Shown here: positions 1 to 5,736 of the stretch, one piece after another
How positions within the stretch are numbered: the stretch's first letter is position 1
How the letters are laid out: the number at the start of each line of letters is the position of its first letter
NCBI GenBank assembly: GCA_046728075.1
Contig: JBKPDV010000269.1
Coordinates: 1 to 6,866 of the forward strand
Length of the DNA stretch: 6,866 bases
Direction of reading: 5' to 3'
Origin: JBKPDV01 sp046728075
Lineage (GTDB): Bacteria > Acidobacteriota > Thermoanaerobaculia > UBA5066 > Gp7-AA6
The notes under the pieces: generated by a model
The model's input: the letters and a program-made list of their open reading frames with translations, nothing else
Told to the model about the DNA's origin: nothing
The model's database searches: none
Made by a program: the position numbers and the translations under genes

Positions 1-51
1 GGTCTACGTCGCGTAGGAGTGGAAAAGCGAGATTCAGATCCGGAGAGTGCC

Positions 52-2160
52 TCAGCGTTGCGTCCTACGTAATCGAATCCACCGGACGATTACCGCTTCA
101 GCGCCGTCTTTGCCAACAAGCGTCAGATACAAGGGATGAGCGCCATGCGGGAGTGAGGGGATGTGAAATGTGAATCCCGCGCGGTCGCTGTCCCGAAACC
201 CAGGGTAGGCCTGCGGAACACCCGGGTGAGGAACTCCGTAGTCAACTTGGCCGCCTTGCCCTTGATCAGTCGCAAGCCGCACGGCCGAGACGCCACTACG
301 GGCGAGTGCCCAACCCAGTCCGATGTCGCCTGCGGACACTGACTGACCGTCGGTCGGGAAATCTATCCAACCGAACGGGCGAGTCTGTTGGGCATCCGCG
401 GTCGAGAGGTATCTGTCGAACTCTTTCCTAGCGGAGCCGAGTTGGTCGGCCGAAGCTAGACCTCCCGGCGGCATCCCGACGGTGAACACGAAGTCCTTTC
501 TACCGGAGTGGTCGAAAGTCCGTATCGGAACTAGCAACGCGGAGCTCACGCCGGAGCGGAGCAGCTGAGCATAGGCGAATTCGCGCCCGTCGATCAGAAG
601 GTCGGTGTGATAGACGACGACTTTGGCTCCGAGACGTGTCACCTCTTGCCACGCTTGTGTCGGGATCGGTCGCTTCTCGAAGAGGGCATTCAGGGCGTCG
701 TATTCCTTTGGGAAAAAGCCGGAGTAACCGTTGACCAGCGGGCGAAAGTGGTGGGGTGATCGGTATACGTATTCGATGTCGTGGTCGAGACCAAATGGCA
801 TTTCGATAACGGCACCGCTGAACGGTGCAGAGGCCAGCCAACGATAGACGGTCGCGGGCCGCGCGTCGGCCCAGAAGACAAATAGCGGAAACGACGCGTA
901 CTCGATCGTGACCAGTCCGAGGAGGCCGGCTGCGATCGCGAAACGAACCACGGGCCTTCCCACTCGAACACAGAAGGCAGAGAGTCCGACAGCTGCGAGG
1001 ATCCCGAGCCCGAGATGAAATAAAACGATGGCGCGGGCAGGCACGCGGATGGCCTGGAGCAGAGGGCCAGAAATCCGGTACAGGGCGGGGTAGAGCGGGG
1101 TATTGGTGCCGAGGGCGAGGAGAACCCCCGTGGCGGCCAGCAGCAGACCCAGGACCCGTCCCCGTCGGAAGAGGTGCCCGCCCGAGGCTGCTCCGAAGAA
1201 TCCGAGCAGCAATGCAGTCAGTCCCGGGAAAAAGGCTTCCCTGCGATCCCGCAATCCCTTCGCGAGACTGCCATACAGCCAATTGCCTCCGCCGGCGTCG
1301 AGAAAATCCTTCGGCCGGGCGGAGTAGGAGCTCGCTTCTTCAAGAGTCCTTTTGAGACCGTGAAGCGTCGCGGCTTTTTGATAGGTCAGAGCGATCGGCA
1401 AAAATAATACAGCGGCGATGAGTGAGACGAGTGCGACGCGCCTGTACAGAGGGAGTCGATTGCGCAACCCGGACCGCGCTGCATCTTCGAGGAGCACGAT
1501 CAACACCAGAAGGACAGAGAAAATCGCATAGTGCAGATTGGCCAGCGCGTTCCAGAGAAGAAACAACCCGTAGAGGATGAGATCGCGACGCGATGTATCG
1601 CGGAGGTAGCGTAGGAGAAAGAGAAGAGCCAGAGCGAGAAACGCTCCCCACTGAAACTGGAAATGGGAAATCTGGGCGAAACGCCAGGGAACAAAGGCGT
1701 AAAGCATGCCCGCTACCAGCGAAGCAGAGGCATCTCCGGTCATTTCACGGGCGAGCGCCCAGCCGGCGAGCCCGGAAGAGAACAACCCCAGCAGCAGGAG
1801 AACGTTGTACACCTGGATGTATGACATTCCGAGCATCAAGAGCGGGAATCCAAGAATGGCTACTCCGAGGAGGTTCTCGGAAAACGCGAGCGCATATCGC
1901 GCCGGGTAAAAGATATTGGCACCGAACAAGTGCCCGGGATCCGTGAGCAGCTGGTGGTAGTCCCAGTTCAAGATCCAGGCATTCAGCTCGCCATCCAAGT
2001 TGTCTGTGATGCCGTCTGAGAGCCTGATAGCCGCCGGCCAGGTAAGGAGAATGGTGAGGAGTAGAAAAAAGGCTGCTGCCAGGGCCATGGCTCGCCTTCC
2101 GCCACGGGCTACCCTGCTATTTGCGACAGCCATTCCTGGTGTGTAGATATACGAACCCAT
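52..2160 (-). CDS. Polytopic membrane protein, GT-C glycosyltransferase/YfhO-like, with C-terminal Ig-like domain
   Basis: This 702-residue protein has about 11-12 hydrophobic segments between residues 25 and 430, then a soluble half. The first loop after TM1 carries acidic residues (D53, D56, E58 in DNLDGELNAW), where GT-C enzymes of the PMT/ArnT type keep catalytic acids; a family-wide NxFYP stretch follows (residues 82-86). Residues 430-560 resemble the extracytoplasmic domain of YfhO-like proteins. Residues about 596-698 look like a bacterial Ig-like module (GWIDFPTDG, LGWALARSGV, YPGFRDSDRAGF). By family, such proteins move sugars from polyprenyl-phosphate donors outside the membrane; the acceptor here is unknown, so the function is inferred. 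The ATG at 2160 has AAAAGGA only 3 nt upstream. M10 and M25 are alternative starts; M10 has an AGGA that is even closer. No adjacent gene in the same orientation suggests an operon. It could also be a non-enzymatic membrane protein. Confidence 0.8.
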   Translation of the reverse strand: MGSYIYTPGMAVANSRVARGGRRAMALAAAFFLLLTILLTWPAAIRLSDGITDNLDGELNAWILNWDYHQLLTDPGHLFGANIFYPARYALAFSENLLGVAILGFPLLMLGMSYIQVYNVLLLLGLFSSGLAGWALAREMTGDASASLVAGMLYAFVPWRFAQISHFQFQWGAFLALALLFLLRYLRDTSRRDLILYGLFLLWNALANLHYAIFSVLLVLIVLLEDAARSGLRNRLPLYRRVALVSLIAAVLFLPIALTYQKAATLHGLKRTLEEASSYSARPKDFLDAGGGNWLYGSLAKGLRDRREAFFPGLTALLLGFFGAASGGHLFRRGRVLGLLLAATGVLLALGTNTPLYPALYRISGPLLQAIRVPARAIVLFHLGLGILAAVGLSAFCVRVGRPVVRFAIAAGLLGLVTIEYASFPLFVFWADARPATVYRWLASAPFSGAVIEMPFGLDHDIEYVYRSPHHFRPLVNGYSGFFPKEYDALNALFEKRPIPTQAWQEVTRLGAKVVVYHTDLLIDGREFAYAQLLRSGVSSALLVPIRTFDHSGRKDFVFTVGMPPGGLASADQLGSARKEFDRYLSTADAQQTRPFGWIDFPTDGQSVSAGDIGLGWALARSGVSAVRLATDQGQGGQVDYGVPHPGVPQAYPGFRDSDRAGFTFHIPSLPHGAHPLYLTLVGKDGAEAVIVRWIRLRRTQR

Positions 2161-2190
2161 GGTTCCTTTTATCGACGTCAGCGTCTTCCA

Positions 2191-2239
2191 ACTGAAGACT
2201 GAGGACTGAGGACTGAGGACCGAGGACTGAGGACTTAAG
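2191..2239. repeat. Heptanucleotide tandem repeat, (ACTGAGG)7
   Basis: Seven consecutive 7-bp units are visible: ACTGAAG, three ACTGAGG, ACCGAGG, ACTGAGG and ACTTAAG. Four are perfect and the outer ones degenerate, as expected of a decaying or slippage-prone microsatellite. On the minus strand the unit reads CCTCAGT. The array lies in the divergent intergenic region, in the presumed 5' leader of the membrane protein gene (about 30 nt before its ATG) and about 40 bp upstream of the promoter candidate for the small rightward gene. Because the unit is not a multiple of three and lies outside coding sequence, copy-number change would alter spacing, not reading frame. Confidence 0.9.
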
Positions 2240-2265
2240 CGGCTACCGCCAAAGAGGCCGCTAAG
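2234..2265. other. Inverted repeat (bulged hairpin) abutting the heptad repeat
   Basis: CTTAAGCGGC at 2234-2243 pairs with GCCGCTAAG at 2257-2265: nine base pairs with one bulged A and a 13-nt loop. It starts inside the last degenerate unit of the tandem repeat. No T-run follows on either strand, so it is a poor intrinsic terminator. It could be an operator-like dyad or an RNA structure in the leader of the leftward gene. The function is unknown. Confidence 0.4.
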
Positions 2266-2277
2266 TGCTTGATTTCG

Positions 2278-2306
2278 TTGACACGGCTGCCCCGCTGCCC
2301 TAATCT
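2278..2306 (+). promoter_or_regulatory. Sigma-70-type promoter candidate for the small rightward gene
   Basis: A perfect -35 box TTGACA (2278-2283) is followed by an optimal 17-bp spacer and TAATCT (2301-2306). TAATCT matches the -10 consensus at the first, second and last positions, which matter most. Transcription would begin near 2313, about 90 nt before the ATG at 2403. In a GC-rich genome an exact -35 at ideal spacing in a non-coding gap is notable, but no start site has been measured. Confidence 0.5.
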
Positions 2307-2402
2307 CTTGTCATCAACTCGGACGCACAACATCAGGACCGACCCGCCAACACCGAGGCGGAGATCGATCGCGTCTTCAGCGAGACCCGGCCGCTCATTC
2401 AG

Positions 2403-2675
2403 ATGGCGTTGATTCACTACCGCGTGGGTAAACGCGACGCGAACGCGATCGAGAGAGATCTTCGGCTCTGGTTCGTGCGCCTCGTCCAGCGGGTGAACAA
2501 TTCCCTGACGCCGGTGTCCGCTTTTCGAAAATATCTCCTGCTCGCGACCTGCGAGTTCGCCTACTCTTACCAGGCGCGCAACCTCGAAGGGCAGGCGAAG
2601 GACCCGCGGCTCCGGGAGATCCTGGCCCGAAGCCCGCGAACCGTGGCGGCCGAGTTGCAGAAAATGCTCGAGTGA
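2403..2675 (+). CDS. Small hypothetical protein, faintly sigma-70 region 2-like; 5' end uncertain
   Basis: From its only in-frame ATG this encodes 90 residues. The protein is mostly helical in character, with aromatic-rich stretches (RLWFVRLVQR, EFAYSYQARN) and a charged tail ending AAELQKMLE. Codon third positions are strongly G/C, and the residue mix is protein-like; the competing minus-strand frame across 2235-2759 is rich in R, G and S like a shadow. The pattern DANAIERDLRLWFVRL followed by FRKYLLLATCEF recalls region 2 of ECF sigma factors (DAEDLVQE... then FRAWLxxIARN), but there is no region 4 and the likeness is weak. No Shine-Dalgarno sequence precedes 2403. The same frame is open from 2304 and coding-like from about 2343 (EAEIDRVFSETRPLIQ), yet offers no ATG, GTG or TTG there. 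The gene may therefore be 5'-damaged, or start at a rare codon. It converges on the kinase gene. Confidence 0.55.
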   Translation: MALIHYRVGKRDANAIERDLRLWFVRLVQRVNNSLTPVSAFRKYLLLATCEFAYSYQARNLEGQAKDPRLREILARSPRTVAAELQKMLE

Positions 2676-2678
2676 GGC

Positions 2679-2697
2679 CCGATCAGATGAAGATCGG
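2679..2697. terminator. Weak dyad at the convergent gene junction
   Basis: CCGATC (2679-2684) and GATCGG (2692-2697) form a 6-bp stem with a 7-nt loop, sitting where the rightward small gene and the leftward kinase gene end. The dyad overlaps the kinase stop codon. No T-tract follows on either side, so it could only be a weak or bidirectional terminator, or chance. Confidence 0.2.
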
Positions 2698-3876
2698 CTT
2701 GCCCAGGCGCGCCGCGAACCGGGGCCGGAACCGGGCTGCGTCGTAGTCCGAGGCGACATCCACGGTCCTCGAGCCTGCTGCCGGGTCGGGCAGCTCGGAA
2801 TGGTCGTAGATTCCTCGGCGCAGGCAGACCATCCGCCCCGTCTTTCCCTGCGCCGCCAGCTCGACGGCGAGCGTTCCGTAGGTGTTCGCGACGACCTTGT
2901 CCAGGTGGTCGGGCTCGCCGCTGCGCAGATCGTGGGTCAGGTCCTGCGTGCGCGCGGGCAGCCCCGTCCGCCGAGTGATCTCTTCCACCAGCGCCTCACC
3001 GACGTTCTGCTTGTGGCGATGTCCGTAGGCGTCGGGTGGACCGACCTCCTGGAGCCTGCCGCCCTTCCAGATCGCCCCTTCGGAGCAGACGACCATCGAA
3101 TAGTGGCTCGGGTGTCCAGCCTGAGCGCGGGCGAGCGCATCGCAGAGAACATCGATGTCGAAGGGATGTTCGGGAATCGCACAAAGCAAATCGGAAATTG
3201 CCATCGCCGTGCCCAGCGCCGTGAATCCCGAGTCTCTTCCGAAGATCCGGAATACGCCGACGACTTCGTGGGAGCCCAGATGTGTCCGCTGGCGGTTGAT
3301 GAACGCGACAGCCCGATTGATCGCCGTCGCGAAGCCGATGCAGTACTCGGTTCCCCGCACGTCGTTGTCCATCGTCTTGGGGATTCCGATGACGGGAAAT
3401 CCGCGCGTCTGGAGGGTGTGCGCATAGCCGAGCGTGTCGTCCCCGCCGATGGCGATGAGGCAGTCGATTCCGAGCTCCGTCAAGTTGCGGATGACGATGT
3501 CGGTCGCGTCGAACAGGTCCTCGCCGACGCGCGCGAGCTCCGACGAACGCGCCGCCAGGACCTCCGGCAGCTCCGCCAGGCGCATGCGGTCGGGCCGGGT
3601 GCGAGAAGTGTGGAGGAAGGTCCCTCCCGTGCGATCGACCGTGCGCACGCGCTCGTCGGTCAACGCCACGACATCGCTCCACATCTCCATCGCGGGATCG
3701 CGCCGCATGGTGACGGTTCCCTTCCAGCCGCGCAGGATCCCGGTCACGTGGGCATCGCTCGAGCCGGAGCGGAGCCAGCCGTGGTCCTTGGCGGTCTGAT
3801 AGACGGACTTGATCGCGGCGTTCAAGCCGGGGACGTCGCCGCCGCCCGTGAGAACGCCGATGTGCTGGATCGCCAC
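2683..3876 (-). CDS. pfp: 6-phosphofructokinase, probably pyrophosphate-dependent
   Basis: This 397-residue cytoplasmic enzyme phosphorylates fructose 6-phosphate to fructose 1,6-bisphosphate. Family motifs appear in order: GVLTGGGDVPGLNA (7-20), GGTFLHTSR (84-92), GGDDT (144-148), PKTMDND (166-172, catalytic base D170), FGRDSG (212-217), CSEG (264-267) and DLRSGEPDHLDK (335-346). Two residues set the donor in this family. D147 and K167 stand where ATP enzymes such as E. coli PfkA have glycine (G104 and G124); Asp plus Lys is the pattern of PPi-dependent enzymes, which are reversible and usually non-allosteric. The start is GTG, chosen because GGAAAGGA lies 4 nt upstream and MAIQHIGVLT begins exactly at the first beta strand. 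It lies 25 nt behind the ABC-USP gene, so co-transcription is likely. Family is certain; PPi use is inferred from residues. Confidence 0.93.
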   Translation of the reverse strand: MAIQHIGVLTGGGDVPGLNAAIKSVYQTAKDHGWLRSGSSDAHVTGILRGWKGTVTMRRDPAMEMWSDVVALTDERVRTVDRTGGTFLHTSRTRPDRMRLAELPEVLAARSSELARVGEDLFDATDIVIRNLTELGIDCLIAIGGDDTLGYAHTLQTRGFPVIGIPKTMDNDVRGTEYCIGFATAINRAVAFINRQRTHLGSHEVVGVFRIFGRDSGFTALGTAMAISDLLCAIPEHPFDIDVLCDALARAQAGHPSHYSMVVCSEGAIWKGGRLQEVGPPDAYGHRHKQNVGEALVEEITRRTGLPARTQDLTHDLRSGEPDHLDKVVANTYGTLAVELAAQGKTGRMVCLRRGIYDHSELPDPAAGSRTVDVASDYDAARFRPRFAARLGKPIFI

Positions 3877-3880
3877 GGAT

Positions 3881-3888
3881 TCCTTTCC
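3881..3888 (-). promoter_or_regulatory. Ribosome binding site for the phosphofructokinase GTG start
   Basis: On the minus strand the sequence reads GGAAAGGA, then ATCC, then GTG. This purine-rich site fixes the non-ATG start of the kinase. It sits wholly within the 25-nt gap after the upstream stop codon. Confidence 0.7.
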
Positions 3889-3901
3889 GAGGCCGATATT
3901 C

Positions 3902-5734
3902 TCACGAGCTCTCCGCGGGCACGACGAGGACCGGCCGGTCCGCCTGCTCGAGAACTCGAAGCGTCACGTCGTCTCGAGCGGCGATCAAGCGCGAGCGGGG
4001 ACCGTGCCCGCCGATGACGACCAGATCGTAGTCCCCTTCGCGCGCCTCCTCCCGTATTCCGGCCAGCGGAGAGGAAGCGTCACGCACGCGCGCCTCCGCC
4101 GTGACGTCAAAGGCGGAGAGAGTCTTGATGCCTTGCTCGAGATGGACGCTGATCCAACGTGGGGGTGGACCGGGCCCTCGCGAGACGTGGAGGAGCGTGA
4201 CGCGTGCTCCCAGGCGTCCCGCCAGCCAACCGCCCACGCGCACGTCGCTCTTGCCCGGCTCGCCGACCGCGGTGCAGATGAGGACGCGCTCAAAGCGATC
4301 CTTTCGCAGGGCCCCCACGAGCGTCGGCGTCGATATTTGCGCCAGCAGCCGCTGCAACACCCCGCTCTTCATGGCTTGTCGGCCCGGCTCGCCGATTACG
4401 ACCAGATCGTAGAAGCCTTCGGCCTGTTCATCGCGGAGCTGCTCGGCGGGGTTGCCCGACCGGACCCGCACGTCGGCCGCTTCCGCCTCGAAGCGCGACT
4501 GCAGGGCCTGTCGCAGCGGATCGGGAGGCTTTGTCGGCTTGACTACACCCAGCACGATCAGGTTTCCGTCGATCGCGGCCGCCAGGCGGCGGGCCATCTC
4601 GACAGGAGGCTTCTTGCCGCGGATCGGATCGGCGACGAGAAGCCTCGGCCGGGGCTGCTTCAAGATGCGCCACCCGCTCAAGCCGATCCAGGCTTCCTCC
4701 GGAACCGGCAGATCGGCGCTCAGGACGGCCTCGACGAGCAGGCCTTCCTCACCGAAAGGAAGCGGCGGAGAGACCTGGCGCGTGCGGGGGAGGCGCTCCG
4801 CTCGCAGCCGAACCCGGCGAAGCGCCCCGACGAAATTCGATTCGATGACTCGCGCGCGCCCGAGCGTGGGTAAGTCAGCGGGAGAATCCCCGCGGAGGCT
4901 GACCTGCTCCGGGCGGATCAGCACACGCACGGGAGCTCCCTCCCCGTGAGGGACTTCTTCGGGCACCGGAAGGCGCAGCGAGCCGAACTCCGCCTGGCCG
5001 TCGCGGCAGCGGCCCACGAGGACCGTGCCGGCGCCGAGAAACGTCGCAGTCGTGAGAGAAGTGGGGCTCGAATAGAGCTGCTCGGGGAGACCGACCTCGA
5101 CCAGACGGCCGCGCTCGATGACGCCGATGCGGTCCGCCATCTCGAAGGCTTCTTCCTGATCGTGAGTCACGAGGATGGTCGTGACTTTCAGCCGCTGCTG
5201 AATCGCTCGGAAGCTTCGCCGCACCTGGGAACGAATCTTCACGTCGAGGGCTCCGAACGGCTCGTCCAGCAGGAGAACCTTCGGCTCATAGGCGAGCGCC
5301 CGCGCCAGGGCGACCCTCTGCTGCTGACCGCCGGAAAGCTGCCGTGCATAGCGATTTCCCAGGCCTCCCAGCCCGACCAGATCCAGCAGCTCCTCGCTCT
5401 TGCGGCGGCGTTCCCTGCGGCGGACCCCGCGGATCCTCAAACCGAAAGCGATGTTCTCGGAGACGGTCATGTGCTGGAAGACCGAGTAGTTTTGGAAGAC
5501 GAGCCCGACCCCGCGTTGCTGCGGCGGCAGGTCCGTCACGTCCCGACCCACCAGCAGGATGCGTCCCTCGTCGGAGGAGGCCAGGCCCGCGACCATCCGC
5601 AGGACCGTGCTCTTGCCGCTGCCAGAGGAGCCCAGGAGCACGAAGAGCTCTCCGTCGGCGATCTCGAGCGAGACGTGATCGACGACGGAGCGGCCTCCGA
5701 ATCGCTTGGTGAGCCCCTCGACGACGATCGACAT
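3902..5734 (-). CDS. CysA-like ABC transporter ATPase fused to tandem universal stress protein domains
   Basis: The 610-residue protein is much longer than CysA/ModC-type ATPases (about 340-370). Residues 1-230 are a complete nucleotide-binding domain: Walker A GSSGSGKST (35-43), Q-loop Q81, signature LSGGQQQR (133-140), Walker B VLLLDEPF (153-160, D157/E158), D-loop GALD and switch H191. Residues about 235-358 form a TOBE-like regulatory domain (VLIRPEQVSL at 271-280). Two USP folds follow, about 362-478 and 481-608, each with a YDLVVIG strand (442-448 and 569-575) and GxxG loop; the second ends RPVLVVPAE. USP domains commonly bind ATP or AMP and often sit behind transporters, so a role gating import is inferred. 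The ATG at 5734 is preferred over upstream starts in the same frame because GGAG lies 5 nt before it, spanning the permease stop, and homology starts at MSIVVEGLTK. Translation is probably coupled to the permease. Confidence 0.92.
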   Translation of the reverse strand: MSIVVEGLTKRFGGRSVVDHVSLEIADGELFVLLGSSGSGKSTVLRMVAGLASSDEGRILLVGRDVTDLPPQQRGVGLVFQNYSVFQHMTVSENIAFGLRIRGVRRRERRRKSEELLDLVGLGGLGNRYARQLSGGQQQRVALARALAYEPKVLLLDEPFGALDVKIRSQVRRSFRAIQQRLKVTTILVTHDQEEAFEMADRIGVIERGRLVEVGLPEQLYSSPTSLTTATFLGAGTVLVGRCRDGQAEFGSLRLPVPEEVPHGEGAPVRVLIRPEQVSLRGDSPADLPTLGRARVIESNFVGALRRVRLRAERLPRTRQVSPPLPFGEEGLLVEAVLSADLPVPEEAWIGLSGWRILKQPRPRLLVADPIRGKKPPVEMARRLAAAIDGNLIVLGVVKPTKPPDPLRQALQSRFEAEAADVRVRSGNPAEQLRDEQAEGFYDLVVIGEPGRQAMKSGVLQRLLAQISTPTLVGALRKDRFERVLICTAVGEPGKSDVRVGGWLAGRLGARVTLLHVSRGPGPPPRWISVHLEQGIKTLSAFDVTAEARVRDASSPLAGIREEAREGDYDLVVIGGHGPRSRLIAARDDVTLRVLEQADRPVLVVPAESS

Positions 5735-5736
5735 CT

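Noticed and set aside
4..16. Short palindrome CTACG-TCG-CGTAG after the membrane protein stop
   Set aside because: A 5-bp stem with a 3-nt loop and no visible T-run is too little to call a terminator, and the window ends there.
69..93. Inverted repeat GTAATCG / CGATTAC with an 11-nt gap
   Set aside because: It lies inside the coding end of the membrane protein, where a 7-bp match can be chance, with no other regulatory sign.
2235..2759. Minus-strand open frame of 174 codons over the small gene and repeat
   Set aside because: It overlaps the end of the kinase gene in another frame, ends inside the tandem repeat and has shadow-like composition. The plus-strand frame looks far more protein-like.
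2800..4017. Plus-strand open frame of 405 codons across the kinase gene
   Set aside because: It is longer than the kinase but lacks any recognisable motif, is rich in R, A, D and G, and lies antisense to a gene with every phosphofructokinase motif. It arises from G/C-rich third positions.
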